The notes: a model not told the origin generated them from the sequence alone. Positions 21,825 to 35,793 are shown, counted from the stretch's first letter. The stretch: DNA of 64,000 nt from Phocoena phocoena (GCF_963924675.1 NW_027077454.1:62001-126000); one strand, 5' to 3'. Made by a program: numbers and translations.

Positions 21825-23489
21825 CCAAACAGGTGGGCACTGGAAATCAATACTACAAAACATATCACTTTGCATCAGTCAGAAGAGCCGTCCTCATAAA
21901 GTGTAAACACCAGAAATGCAGGACAGGGCAAGGAGAAAAGGGAGCCCTGTGAGTCTTATAGTGGAAATGTATATTGCCAACGGTCACTCTGGATAAGTCT
22001 ATTGTGTTTACTAAAGCATCTAAAAAATGAGCTACCGAGCACAGGGCACTTGCACTCATGGACGTATATCTTGGGAAAAACAAAAATCGAGAGGACACAG
22101 GCACCCCAATGTTTACCACCTCTCTGTTTAAAAGATCCTCGACTAGGATATAACTTAAAGTATCTGCAGAGAAAAAACGGACAGAGATGTGGTGCTTATG
22201 TAGAGTGGAATATTACTCAGCCTGGAAATCAATGAAATACGGCCAGTTATAACAACTCAAGAGGAGTTACGTGTGATCATTCGAAGTCACATAATTCAAA
22301 AAGAAAAAGACATAAGATATCACTAATACATGGAATGTTAACATGGCTACACATGAACTGAATTACAAAAGAGAAGAGGGTTTCAAATTAAGAAAACCAA
22401 CTTATGCTTCCTTAAGGGGAAAGGTGAGTTGGGGTGCTGCATAAAACCAGAGGCTGAAATTAGCACAGATACCATTCCATAAGCCAAATATGTAATAGTC
22501 AAGACCTACTCCTTGCTCAACGAAATGGACTCCACACGCCATATTCAATGCCTAAGAATATACCGGATTAGTAAGAATCTTAAAACCCATGGACTTATAT
22601 GTCTCCGTAACAGAATCAAGCGCGTGTACAGGGGCATAAACGAAGCAGTGAAAATCCGATAAATCCCATTATTAAAATAAATTTCAAAAACAAAACACAA
22701 TGACAGTGAAATAGGAAGCAATTCTTAAATAATTCACTCAGGGCATGTGATGCAACCTGAATTTACCACATCTACACCCAGAGCTGGTTGAGACATAAGG
22801 CTGGACACTTCAGGCTGATAGCATTGGTGAGTTTCGGTGAACAAATGCAGATCCTTTGAAGTCATACTGCATGGTACCCAATCCAAGGGTCCCAACTCTC
22901 CAGGTTCAAGGGATTCTTTCTTCAGCTAAAACATGCATGGGAAATGGCGAGTATGGTCCACCGTGTGATTAGGAAACGATTTAAAATGCATCTCAGTTTT
23001 CGTATCCTGGTCCTCGGGTTCACCATTCCAGACGGTTTACTAACACTCTCCCCGCTTGGAGAGTCAGTGCCTTTAAGCTCCTGTTTGGCACAGCTTGCAA
23101 TTTCTGCGCAAGATGAACAGGAATAGGGAGAACCAATGAGAGACTAGCTATAGGTGTCTGCACGGACAAATGTAAGGCTCATTTCCCACCAGGAAGAGGA
23201 ATTAACCAAAGGCTCAGCGTGCCGTGCCGGAAACAGATTAGGGCCTGAAGCAATCCTGCGGTTTTGTGCCCAGCTCACAAGAAAGCGAGTTGAAGAAAGG
23301 AGCTCAGGGGCACTGTAATTCACAAACCTGCAGAGTTATAAATGACAGCTATCCTCCAAAAATATATTGAAGTAAGCCTGCGAAGGGGACTTGAAAGTGG
23401 GACAGAATTTCAGGAAAACGATTGCAGGGGGTAGACTGGAATTGCCCAGAAAGCATAGGAAAAGAGGCAGAACGTCGACAATGGTGCAC
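21755..23489 (+). repeat. Satellite unit B1 (1,735 bp), diverged to young gradient
   Basis: The first several hundred bases are strongly diverged and closer to L1 in the L1-derived part (GGAGAAAAGGGAGCCCT). From about 22,300-22,500 onward the sequence becomes close to ordinary array units. It is shorter than normal by 12 bp. Confidence 0.88.
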
Positions 23490-23561
23490 TTGGCCAAAAA
23501 GTGCGTATGCATTTTTTCCTGAATATATTCAGGAAAAAACGCATACGCACTTTTTCGCAAA
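23490..23561. repeat. 72-bp palindrome, few mismatches
   Basis: Left GTGCGTATGCATTT and right AACGCATACGCAC keep the matched GTGC/GCAC pair. There is a mismatch at GCA/CGC and the right end is TTTTTCGCAAA. Confidence 0.9.
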
Positions 23562-25236
23562 CCAAGCAAGCCTGTAAAGGAAATCTGCACTACAATGAAG
23601 TCTAACTGCCCCCTGGGCAAAAGGGCCATCTGAAAAAAGTGTAAAATCCAGAAAGGTAGGACAGGATATGGAGAACAGGGAGCCTTGTTATGCTGATTGG
23701 CAGGATGTAAATTGCCAACAGCCATCCTGGAGAAGTTTATGGTGTTTCCTGAAACCCATAAGAAACAAAGCAACACAGCCTATGGCACTTCCACTTATGG
23801 TCCGAAAGATTACGGAAATTTAAATCAAAAACAGAGAGCCACCCCAAAGTTTGGGACGGCTGTGTTCCCAAGAAGCTCGTCTACAGTACCAGGTAAATAT
23901 CCCAGAAAGCAAAAAATGGATAAATAATTTGTGGCACGTACGTGCAATGCAATATCACTCAGCAATGAAATCTGTGTCATCAGGCCCGTAGCGGCATAGT
24001 GAGTGGATGCAGGTACGGTGATTCTACGTGAACTACGTCACACAGAAAAAGAAACATCATAAGATATCACTAATACACGGAATGTAAACTTGACTACACA
24101 TGAACTGAATTACAAAACAGAACAGGGTCTCAAATTTAGAAAACCAACTAGTGCTTGCTTATGGGGAAAGGTGCGTTGGGGTGCTGCATAAAACCAGAGA
24201 CTGAAATTAGCACAGTTAACATTCCATAAGCCAAATATGTAATAGACAAGACCTACTCCTTGCTCAACGAAATGGACTCAACACCACATATTCAACGCCT
24301 AGGAATATACCTGACTAGGAAGAATCTTAAAACCCATGGATTTATATGTCTCCGTAAGAGAATCAAGCGTGTGTACAGCGGCATAACGGCAGCAGTGAAT
24401 ATCCGATAAATCCCATTATCAAAATAAATTTCAAAAACAAAACACAAAGACAGTGAAATACAGAGCAATTCTTAACTAATTCACTCAGGGCATGTGATGC
24501 AACCGGGATTGACCACATCTACACCCAGAGCTGGTTGAGATATAAGGCTGGACACTTCAGGCTGATAGCATTGGTGAGTTTCGGTGAGCAAATGCAGACC
24601 CTTTGAAGTCATACTGCATGGTACCCATTCCATGGGTCCCAACTCTCCAGGTTCAAGGGATTCTTCCTCCAGCTAAAACATGCATGGGCAACCCAGAGTA
24701 TCGTCCACCGTGTGATTGGGAAACGATTTAAAATGTATCTCAATTTTCGTATCCTGGTCCTCGGGTTCACCATTCCAGATGCTTTACTAACACTCTCCCC
24801 GCTTGGAGAGTCAGTGCCTTTAACCTCCTGTTTGGCACAGCTTGCAATTTCTGTGCAAGATGAACAGGAATAGGGAGAACCAATGAGAGACTAGCTGTAG
24901 GTGTCTGCACGGGCAAATGTAACGCTCATTTCCCACCAGGAAGAGGAATTAACCAAAGGCTCAGCGTGCCCTGCCGGAAACTGATTAGGGCCTGAAGCAA
25001 TCCTGCGGTTTTGTGCCCAGCTCACAAGAAAGCGAGTTGAAGAGAGGAGCTCAGGGGCACTGTACTTCACAAACCTGCAGAGTTATAAATGACAGCTATC
25101 CTCCAAAAATATATTGAAGTAAGCCTGCGAAGGGGACTTGAAAGCGGGGCAGAGTTTCAGGAAAACCATTGCAGGGGGTAGACTGGAATTGCCCTGAAAG
25201 CATAGGAAAAGAGGCAGAACGTGGACAATGATGCAC
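23490..25236 (+). repeat. 1,747-bp satellite unit B2
   Basis: Complete unit. Up to about 23,943 it matches the unit at 53,956 almost exactly; beyond that the two differ, marking the right edge of the large duplication. Confidence 0.9.
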
Positions 25237-25308
25237 TTGGCCAAAAAGGGCGTATGCGTTTTTTCCTGAATATATTCAGGAAAAAACGCATATGCCCTTT
25301 TTGGCCAA
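25237..25308. repeat. 72-bp palindrome, one mismatch
   Basis: Right arm CGCATATGCCC against left GGGCGTATGCG. Confidence 0.93.
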
Positions 25309-26983
25309 ACAAGCAAGCCTGTAAAGGAAATCTGCACTACAAAGAAGTCTCACTGCCCCCCGGGCAAAAGGGCCATCTGAAAAAAGTGTAAAATCCAGAA
25401 AGGTAGGACAGGATATGGAGAACAGGGAGCCTTGTTATGCTGATTGGCAGGATGTAAATTGCCAGCAGCCACCCTGGAGAAGTGTATTGTGTTTTTTGAA
25501 ACACGTAAGGAACAAAGCAACACAGCCTATGGCACTTCCACTTATGGTCCTATAGCTTACGGAAATTAAAATCAAAAACAGAGAGCCACCCCAAAGATTG
25601 GGACGGCTGTGTTCCCAAGAAGCTCGTCTACAGTACCAGGTAAATATCCCAGAAAGCAAAAAATGGATAAATAATTTGTGGCACGTACGTGCAATGCAAT
25701 ATCACTCAGCAATGAAATCTGTGTCATCAGGCCCGTAGCGGCATAGTGAGTGGATGCAGGTACGGTGATTCTACGTGAACTACCTCACACAGAAAAGGAA
25801 ACATCATAAGATATCACTAATACACGGAATGTAAACTTGACTACACATGAACTGAATTACAAAACAGAACAGGGTCTCAAATTTAGAAAACCAACTAGTG
25901 CTTGCTTATGGGGAAAGGTGCCTTGGGGTGCTGCATAAAACCAGAGACTGAAATTAGCACAGATAACATTCCATAAGCCAAATATGTAATAGACAAGACC
26001 TACACCTTGCTCAACGAAATGGACTCAACACCACATATTCAACGCCTAGGAATATACCTGACTAGGAAGAATCTTAAAACCCATGGATTTATATGTCTCC
26101 ATAAGAGAATCAAGCGTGTGTACAGCGGCATAAACGCAGCAGTGAAAATCTGATAAATCCCATTATGAAAATAAATTTCAAAAACAAAACACAAAGACAG
26201 TGAAATAGAGAGCAATTCTTAAATAATTCACTCAGGGCATGTGATGCAACCGGGATTTAACACATCTACACCCAGAGCTGGTTGAGACATAAGGCTGGAC
26301 ACTTCAGGCTGATAGCATTGGTGAGTTTCGGTGAGCAAATGCAGACCCTTTGAAGTCATACTGCATGGTACCCATTCCATGGGTCCCAACTCTCCAGGTT
26401 CAAGGGTTTCTTCCTCCAGCTAAAACATTCATGGGAAACACAGAGTATCGTCCACCGTGTGATTGGGAGACGATTTAAAATGCATCTCAGTTTTCGATTC
26501 CTGGTCCTCGGGTTCACCATTCCAGATGCTTTATTAACACTCTCCCCGCTTGGAGAGTCAGTGCCTTTAACCTCCTCTTTGGCACAACTTGCAATTTCTG
26601 TGCAAGATGAACAGGAATAGGGAGAACCAATGAGAGACTAGCTGTAGGTGTCTGCACGGGCAAATATAACGCTCATTTCCCACCAGGAAGAGGAATTAAC
26701 CAAAGGCTCAGTGTGCCCTGCCGGAAAAAGATTAGGGCCTGAAGCAATCCTGCGGTTTTGTGCCCAGCTCACAAGAAAGCGAGTTGAAGAAAGGAGCTCA
26801 GGGGCACTGTAATTCACAAACCTGCAGAGTTATAAATGACAGCTATCCTCCAAAAAAAATATTGAAGTAAGCCTGCGAAGGGGACTTGAAATCGGGGCAG
26901 AATTTCAGGAAAACGATTGCAGGTGGTAGACTGGAATTGCCCTGAAACATAGGAAAAGAGGCACAACGTCGACAATGATGCAC
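25237..26983 (+). repeat. 1,747-bp satellite unit B3
   Basis: Complete young unit, ordinary layout. Confidence 0.9.
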
Positions 26984-27055
26984 TTGGCCAAAAAGGGCGT
27001 ATGCGTTTTTTCCTGAATATATTCAGGAAAAAACGCGTACGCCCTTTTTGGCCAA
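26984..27055. repeat. 72-bp palindrome, one-arm change
   Basis: Right arm CGCGTACGCCC while the left arm keeps GGGCGTATGCG. The matching two-arm form is in the next unit. Confidence 0.95.
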
Positions 27056-28729
27056 CCAAGCAAGCCTGTAAAGGAAATCTGCACTACAATAAAGTCTCAC
27101 TGCCCCCCGGGCAAAAGGGCCATCTGAAAAAAGTGTAAAATCCAGAAATGTAGGACAGGATATGGAGAACAGGGAGCCTTGTTATGCTAATTGTCAGGAT
27201 GTAAATTGCCAGTAGCCACCCTGGAGAAGTGTATGGTGTTTCCTGAAACACGTAAGAAACAAAGCAAAACAGCCTATGGCACTTCCACTTATGGTCCTAT
27301 AACTTACGGAAATTAAAATCAAAAACAGACAGCCACCCCAATATTTGGGACGGCTGTGTTCACAAGAAGCTCGTCTACAGTATCAGGTAAATATCCCAGA
27401 AAGCAAAAAATGGATAAAGAAGTTGTGGCACGTACGTACAATGCAATATCACTCAGCAATGAAATCTTTGTCATCAGGCCCGTAGCGGCATAGTCAGTGG
27501 ATGCAGATACGGTGATTCTACGTGAACTACGTCACACAGAAAAAGAAACATCATAAGATATCACTAATACACGGAATGAAAACTTGACTACACATGAACT
27601 GAATTACAAAACAGAACAGGGTCTCAAATTTAGAAAACCAACTAGTGCTTGCTTATGGGGAAAGGATCCTTGGGGTGCTGCATAAAACCAGAGACTGAAA
27701 TTAGCACAGATAACTTTCCATAAGCCAAATATGTAATAGACAAGACCTACTCCTTGCTCAACGAAATGGACCCAACACCACATATTCACCGCCTAGGAAT
27801 ATACCTGACTAGGAAAAATCTTAAAACCCATGGATATATATGTCTCCGTAAGAGAATCAAGCGTGTGTACAGCGGCCGAAACGCAGCAGTGAAAATCCGA
27901 TAAATCCCATTATCCAAATAAATTTCGAAAACAAAACACAAAGACAGTGAAATAGAGAGCAATTCTTAAATAATTCACTCAGGGCATGTGATGCAACCTG
28001 GAATGACCACATCTACACCCAGAGCTGGTTGAGACATAAGGCTGGACACTTCAGGCTGATAGCATTGGTGAGTTTCGGTGAGCAAATGCAGACCCTTTGA
28101 AGTCATACTGCATGGTACCTATTCCATGGGTCCCAACTCTTCAGGTTCAAGGGATTCTTCCTCCAGCTAAAACATGCATGGGAAACCCAGAGTATCGTCC
28201 ACCGTGTGTTTGGGAAACGATTTAAAATGCATCTCAGTTTTCGTATCCTGGTCCTCGGGTCCACCATTCCAGATGCTTTACTAACACTCTCCCCGCTTGG
28301 AGAGTCAGTGCCTTTAACCTCCTCTTTGGCACAGCTTGCAATTTCTGTGCAAGATGAACAGGAATAGGGAGAACCAATGAGAGACTAGCTGTAGGTGTCT
28401 GCACGGGCAAATGTAACGCTCATTGCCCACCAGGAAGAGGAATTAACCAAAGGCTCAGTGTGCCCTGCCGGAAACAGATTAGGGCCTGAAGCAATCCTGC
28501 GGTTTTGTGCCCAGCTCACAAGAAAGCGAGTTGAAGAAAGGAGCTCAGGGGCACTGTACTTCACAAACCTGCAGAGTTATAAATGACAGCTATCCTCCAA
28601 AAATATATTGAAGTAAGCCTGCGAAGGGGACTTGAAATCGGGGCAGAATTTCAGGAAAACGATTGCAGGGGGTAGACTGGAATTGCCCTGAAACATAGGA
28701 AAAGAGGCACAATGTCGACAATGATGCAC
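26984..28729 (+). repeat. Satellite unit B4 (1,746 bp)
   Basis: Shares a block of private variants with B5 (TACAATAAAGTCTC, GAAATGTAGGAC, TGCTAATTG, CAGTAGCCACCC, TAGTCAGTGGATGCAGATAC, GGAATGAAAACTTG), so the two come from a recent one-unit duplication. Confidence 0.9.
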
Positions 28730-28801
28730 TTGGCCAAAAAGGGCGTACGCGTTTTTTCCTGAATATATTCAGGAAAAAACGCGTACGCCCTTTTTGGCCA
28801 A
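28730..28801. repeat. 72-bp perfect palindrome with matched arm changes
   Basis: Left GGGCGTACGCG and right CGCGTACGCCC are both changed from the reference, restoring full complementarity. Confidence 0.95.
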
Positions 28802-30476
28802 CCAAACAAGCCTGTAAAGGAAATCTGCACTACAATAAAGTCTCACTGCCCCCCGGGCAAAAGGGCCATCTGAAAAAAGTGTAAAATCCAGAAATGTAGG
28901 ACAGGATATGGAGAACAGGGAGCCTTGTTATGCTAATTGGCAGGATGTAAATTGCCAGTAGCCACCCTGGAGAAGTGTATGGTGTTTCCTGAAACACGTA
29001 AGAAACAAAGCAAAACAGCCTATGGCACTTCCACTTATGGTCCTATAGCTTACGGAAATTAAAATCAAAAACAGACAGCCACCCCAATATTTGGGACGGC
29101 TGTGTTCACAAGAAGCTCGTCTATATTATCAGGTAAATATCCCAGAAAGCAAAAAATGGATAAAGAAGTTGTGGCACGTACGTACAATGCAATATCACTC
29201 AGCAATGAAATCTTTGTCATCAGGCCCGTAGCGGCATAGTCAGTGGATGCAGATACGGTGATTCTACGTGAACTACGTCACACAGAAAAAGAAACATCAT
29301 AAGATATCACTAATACACGGAATGAAAACTTGACTACACATGAACTGAACTACAAAACAGAACAGGGTCTCAAATTTAGAAAACCAACTAGTGCTTGCTT
29401 ATGGGGAAAGGAGCCTTGGGGTGCTGCATAAAACCAGAGACTGAAATTAGCACAGATAACTTTCCATAAGCCAAATATGTAATAGACAAGACCTACTCCT
29501 TGCTCAACGAAATGGACCCAACACCACATATTCAACGCCTAGGAATATACCTGACTAGGAAGAAACTTAAAACCCATGGATATATATGTCTCCGTAAGAG
29601 AATCAAGCGTGTGTACAGCGGCCGAAACGCAGCAGTGAAAATCCGATAAATCCCATTATCAAAATAAATTTCGGAAACAAAACACAAAGACAGTGAAATA
29701 GAGAGCAATTCTTAAATAATTCACTCAGGGCATGTGATGCAACCGGGATTGACCACATCTACACCTAGAGCTGGTTGAGACATAAGGCTGGACACTTCAG
29801 GCTGATAGCATTGGTGAGTTTCGGTGAGCAAATGCAGACCCTTTGAAGTCATACTGCATGGTACCTATTCCATGGGTCCCAACTCTTCAGGTTCAAGGGA
29901 TTCTTCCTCCAGCTAAAACATGCATGGGAAACCCAGAGTATCGTCCACCGTGTGATTGGGAAACGATTTAAAATGCATCTCAGTTTTCGTATCCTGGTCC
30001 TCGGGTTCACCATTCCAGATGCTTTAATAACACTCTCCACGCTTGGAGAGTCAGTGCCTTTAACCTCCTGTTTGGCACAGCTTGCAATTTCTGTGCAAGA
30101 TGAACAGGAATAGGGAGAACCAATGAGAGACTAGCTGTAGGTGTCTGCACAGGCAAATGTAACGCTCATTGCCCACCAGGAAGAACAATTAAACAAAGGC
30201 TCAGTGTGCCCTGCTGGAAACAGATTAGGGCCTTAAGCAATCCTGCGGTTTTGTGCCCAGCTCACAAGAAAGCGAGTTGAAGAAAGGAGCTGAGGGGCAC
30301 TGTAATTCACAAACCTGCAGAGTTATAAATGACAGCTATCCTCCAAAAGTATATTGAAGTAAGCCTGCGAAGGGGACTTGAAGGCAGGGCAGAATTTCAG
30401 GAAAACGATTGCAGGGGGTAGACTGGAATTGCCCTGAAAACATAGGAAAAGAGGCACAACGTCGACAATGATGCAC
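28730..30476 (+). repeat. 1,747-bp satellite unit B5
   Basis: Complete unit, sister of B4. Confidence 0.9.
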
Positions 30477-30548
30477 TTGGCCAAAAAGGGCGTAAGCGTT
30501 TTTTCCTGAATATATTCAGGAAAAAACGCATACGCCCTTTTTGGCCAA
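30477..30548. repeat. 72-bp palindrome, one mismatch
   Basis: Left arm GGGCGTAAGCG against right CGCATACGCCC. Confidence 0.93.
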
Positions 30549-32224
30549 CCGAGCAAGCCTCTAAAGGAAATCTGCCCTACAATGAAATCTCACTGCCCCC
30601 CCCCGGGCAAAAGGGCCATCTGAAAAAAGTGTAAAATCCAGAAAGGTAGGACAGGATATGGAGAACAGGGAGCCTTGTTATGCTGATTGGCAAGATGTAA
30701 ATTGCCAGCAGCCACCCTGGAGAAGTGTATGGTGTTTCCTGAAACACGTAAGAAACAAAGCAACACAGCCTATGGCACTTCCACTTATGGTCCTATAGCT
30801 TACGGAAATTAAAATCAAAAACAGACAGCCACCCCAATATTTGGGACGGCTGTGTTCACAAGAAGCTCGTCTACAGTACCAGGTAAATATCCCAGAATGC
30901 AAAAAATGGATAAAGAAGTTGTGGCACGTACGTACAATGCAATATCACTCAGCAATGAAATCTGTGTCATCAGGCCCGTAGCGGCATAGTGAGTGGATGC
31001 AGGTACGGTGATTCTACGTGAACTACGTCACACAGAAAAAGAAACATCATAAGATATCACTAATACAGGGAATGTAAACTTGACTACACATGAACTGAAT
31101 TACAAAACAGAACAGGGTCTCAACTTTAGAAAACCAACTAGTGCTTGCTTATGGGGAAAGGTGCTTTGGGGTGCTGCATAAAACCAGAGACTGAAATTAG
31201 CACAGATAACTTTCCATAAGCCAAATATGTAAAAGACAAGACCTACTCCTTGCTCAGTGAAATGGACCCAACACCACATATTCAACGCCTAGGAATATAC
31301 CTGACTAGGAAGAATCTTAAAACCCATGGATATATATGTCTCCGTAAGAGAATCAAGCGTGTGTACAGCGGCCGAAACGCAGCAGTGAAAATCCGATAAA
31401 TCCCATTATCAAAATAAATTTCGAAAACAAAACACAAAGACAGTGAAATAGAGAGCAATTCTTAAATAATTCACTCAGGCATGTGATGCAACCGGGATTG
31501 ACCACATCTACACCCAGAGCTGGTTGAGACATAAGGCTGGACACTTCTGGCTGATAGCACTGGTGAGTTTCGGTGAGCAAATGCAGACCCTTTGAAGTCA
31601 TACTGCATGGTACCCATAACATGGGTCCCAACTCTCCAGTTTCAAGGGATTCTTCCTCCAGCTAAAACATGCATGGGAAACCCAGAGTATGGTGCACCGT
31701 GTGATTGGGAAACAATTTAAAATGCATCTCAGTTTTCGTATCCTGGTCCTCGGGTTCACCATTCCAGATGCTTTACTAACACTCTCCCCGCTTGGAGAGT
31801 CAGTGCCTTTAACCTCCTCTTTGGCACAGCTTGCAATTTCTGTGCAAGACGAACAGGAATAGGGAGAACCAATGAGAGACTAGCTGTAGGTGTCTGCACG
31901 GGCAAATATAACGCTCATTTCCCACCAGGAAGAGGAATTATCGAAAGGCTCACTGTGCCCTGCCGGAAACAGATTAGGGCCTGAAGCAATCCTGCGGTTT
32001 TGTGCCCAGTTCACAAGAAAGCGAGTTGAAGAAAGGAGCTCAGGGGCACTGTAATTCACAAACCTGCAGAGTTATAAATGACAGCTATCCTCCAAAAATA
32101 TATTGAAGTAAGCCTGCGAAGGGGACTTGAAACGGGGCAGAGTTTCAGGAAAACCACTGCATGGGGTAGACTGGAATTGCCCTGAAAGCATAGGAAAAGA
32201 GGCACAACGTCGACAATGATGCAC
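30477..32224 (+). repeat. Satellite unit B6 (1,748 bp)
   Basis: Complete unit. The C-run after TCTCACTG is expanded from six to nine C (about 30,595-30,604). Confidence 0.9.
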
Positions 32225-32296
32225 TTGGCCAAAAAGGGCGTATGCGTTTTTTCCTGAATATATTCAGGAAAAAACGCATACGCCCTTTTTGGCCAA
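32225..32296. repeat. 72-bp perfect palindrome
   Basis: Arms fully complementary, reference form. Confidence 0.95.
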
Positions 32297-33974
32297 CCAA
32301 ACAAGCCTGTAAAGGAAATCTGCACTACAATGAAATCTCACTGCCCCCCCACGGGCAAAAGGGCCATCTGAAAAAAGTGTAAAATCCAGAAAGGTTGGAC
32401 AGGATATGGAGAACAGGGAGCCTTGTTATGCTGATTGGCAGGATGTAAATTGCCAGCAGCCACTCTGGAGAAGTGTATGGTGTTTCCTGAAACACGTAAG
32501 AAACAGAGCAACACAGCCTATGGCACTTCCACTTATGGTCTTATAGCTTACGGAAATTAAAATCAAAAACAGACAGCCACCCCAATATTTGGGACGGCTG
32601 TGTTCACAAGAAGCTCGTCTACAGTATCAGGTAAATATCCCAGAAAGCAAAAAATGGATAAAGAAGTTGTGGCACGTACGTACAATGCAATATCACTAAG
32701 CAATGAAATCTGTGTCATCAGGCCCGTAGCGGCATAGTGAGTGGATGCAAGTACGGTGATTCTACGTGAAATACGTCACACAGAAAAAGAAACATCATAA
32801 GATATCACTAATACACGGAATGTAAACTTGACTACACATGAACTGAATTACAAAACAGAACAGGGTCTCAAATTTAGAAAACCAACTAGTGCTTGCTTAT
32901 GGGGAAAGGTGCCTTGGGGTGCTGCATAAAACCAGAGACTGAAATTAGCACAGATAACATTCCATAAGCCAAATATGTAATAGACAAGACCTACTCCTTG
33001 CTCAACGAAATGGACTCAACACCACATATTCAACGCCTAGGAATATACCTGACCAAGAAGAATCTTAAAACCCATGGATATATATGTCTCCGTAAGAGAA
33101 TCAAGCGTGTGTACAGCGGCCGAAACGCAGCAGTGAAAATCCGATAAATCCCATTATGAAAATAAATTTCGAAAACAAAACACAAAGACAGTGAAATAGA
33201 GAGCAATTCTTAAATAATTCACTCAGGGCATGTGATGCAACCGGGATTGACCACATCTACACCCAGAGCTGGTTGAGACATAAGGCTGGACACTTCAGTC
33301 TTATAGCATTGGTGAGTTTCGGTGAGCAAATGCAGACCCTTTGAAGTCATACTGCATGGTACCCATTCCGTGGGTTCCAACTCTCCAGGTTCAAGGGATT
33401 CTTCCTCCAGCTAAAACATGCATGGGAAACCCAGAGTATCGTCCACCGTGTGATTGGGAAACGATTTAAAATGCATCTCAGTTTTCGTATCCTGCTCCTC
33501 GGGTTCACCATTCCAGATTCTTTACTAACACTCTCCCCGCTTGGAGAGTCAGTGCCTTTAACCTCCTCTTTGGCACAGCTTGCAATTTCTGTGCAAGATG
33601 AACAGGAATAGGGAGAACCAATGAGAGAGTAGCTGTAGGTGTCTGCACGGGCAAATGTAACGCTCATTGCCCACCAGGAAGAGGAATTAACCAAAGGCTC
33701 AGCGTGCCCTGCTGAAACCAGATTAGGGCCTGAAGCAATCCTTTGGTTTTGTGTCCAGCTCACAAGAAAGCGAGTTGAAGAAAGGAGCTCAGGGACACTG
33801 TAATTCACAAACCTGCAGAGTTATAAATGACAGCTCTCCTCCAAAAATATATTGAAGTAAGCCTGCGAAGGGGACTTGAAAGCGGGGCAGAATTTCAGGA
33901 AAACGATTGCAGGGGGTAGACTGGAATTGCACTGAAAGCATAAGAAAAGAGGCAGAACATCGACAATGATGCAC
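32225..33974 (+). repeat. Satellite unit B7 (1,750 bp)
   Basis: Complete unit, longest in the window. It has an altered C-run (CCCCCCCACGGGC at about 32,344). It carries the A2-type variant ACTGCATGGGGT just upstream of its palindrome. Confidence 0.9.
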
Positions 33975-34046
33975 TTGGCCAAAAAGGGCGTATGCGTTTT
34001 TTCCTGAATATATTCAGGAAAAAACGCATATGCCCTTTTTGGCCAA
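33975..34046. repeat. 72-bp palindrome, one mismatch
   Basis: Right arm CGCATATGCCC against left GGGCGTATGCG. Confidence 0.93.
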
Positions 34047-35721
34047 CCAAGCAAGCCTGTAAAGGAAATCTGCACTACAATGAAGTCTCACTGCCCTTCG
34101 GGCAAGAGGGCCATCTGAAAAAAGTGTAAAATCCAGAAAGGTAGGACAGGATATGGAGAACAGGGAGCCTTGTTATGCTGATTGGCAGGATGTAAATTGC
34201 CAGCAGCCACCCTGGAGAAGTGTATGGTGTTTCCTGAAACACGTAAGAAACAAATCAACACAGCCTATGGCACTTCCACTTATGGTCCTATAGCTTACGG
34301 AAATTAAAATCAAAAACAGACAGCCACCCCAATATTTGGGACGGCTGTGTTCACAAGAAGCTCGTCTACAGTATCAGGTAAATATCCCAGAAAGCAAAAA
34401 ATGGATAAAGAAGTTGTGGCACGTACGTACAATGCAATGTCACTCAGCAATGAAATCTGTGTCATCAGGCCCGTAGCGGCATTGTGAGTGGATGCAGCTA
34501 CGGTGATTCTACGTGAACTACGTCACACAGAAAAAGAACCATCATAAGATATCACTAATACACGGAATGTAAACTTGACTACACATGAACTGAATTACAA
34601 AACAGAACAGGGTCTCAAATTTAGAAAATCAACTAGTGCTTGCTTATGGGGAAAGGGGCCTTGGGGTGCTGCATAAAACCAGAGACTGAAATTAGCACAG
34701 ATAACATTCCATAAGCCAAATATGTAATAGACAAGACCTACTCCTTGCTCAACGAAATGGACCCAACACCACATATTCAACGCCTAGGAATATACCTGAT
34801 TAGGAAGAATCTTAAAACCCATGGATATATATGTCTCCGTAAGAGAATCAAGCGTGTGTACAGCGGCCGAAACGCAGCAGTGAAAATCCGATAAATCCCA
34901 TTATCAAAATAAATTTCGAAAACAAAACACAAAGACAGTGAAATAGAGAGCAATTCTTAAATAATTCACTCAGGGCATGTGATGCAACCGGGATTGACCA
35001 CATCTACACCCAGAGCTGGTTGAGACATAAGGCTGGACACTTCAGGCTGATAGCATTGGTGAGTTTCGGTGAGCAAATGCAGACCCTTTGAAGTCATACT
35101 GCATGGTACCCATTCCATGGGTCCCAACTCTCCAGGTTCAAGGGATTCTTCCTCCAGCTAAAACATGCATGGGAAACCCAGAGTATGGTCCACCGTGTGA
35201 TTGGGAAACGATTTAAAATGCATCTCAGTTTTCGTATCCTGGTCCTCGGGTTCACCATTCCAGATTCTTTACTAACACTCTCCCCGCTTGGAGAGTCAGT
35301 GCCTTTAACCTCCTGTTTGGCACAGCTTGCAATTTCTGTGCAAGATGAACAGGAATAGGGAGAACCAATGAGAGACTAGCTGTAGGTGTCTGCACGGGCA
35401 AATGTAACGCTCATTTCCCACCAGGAAGAGGAATTATCCAAAGGCTCACTGTGCCCTGCCGGAAACAGATTAGGGCCTGAAGCAATCCTGCGGTTTTGTG
35501 CCCAGCTCACAAGAAAGCGTGTTGAAGAAAGGAGCTCAGGGGCACTGTAATTCACAAACCTGCAGAGTTATAAATGACAGCTATCCTCCAAAAATATACT
35601 GAAGTAAGCCTGCGAAGGGGACTTGAAAGCGGGGCAGAGTTTCAGGAAAACCACTGCATGGGGTAGACTGGAATTGCCCTGAAAGCATAGGAAAAGAGGC
35701 ACAACGTCGACAATGATGCAC
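33975..35721 (+). repeat. 1,747-bp satellite unit B8
   Basis: Carries the A4-specific variant set (GGGCAAGAGGG, AGAAAATCAACTAG, AAAGGGGCCTTGG). Confidence 0.9.
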
Positions 35722-35793
35722 TTGGCCAAAAAGGGCATATGCGTTTTTTCCTGAATATATTCAGGAAAAAACGCATACGCCCTTTTTGGCCAA
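35722..35793. repeat. 72-bp palindrome, one mismatch
   Basis: Left arm GGGCATATGCG against right CGCATACGCCC. Confidence 0.93.
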
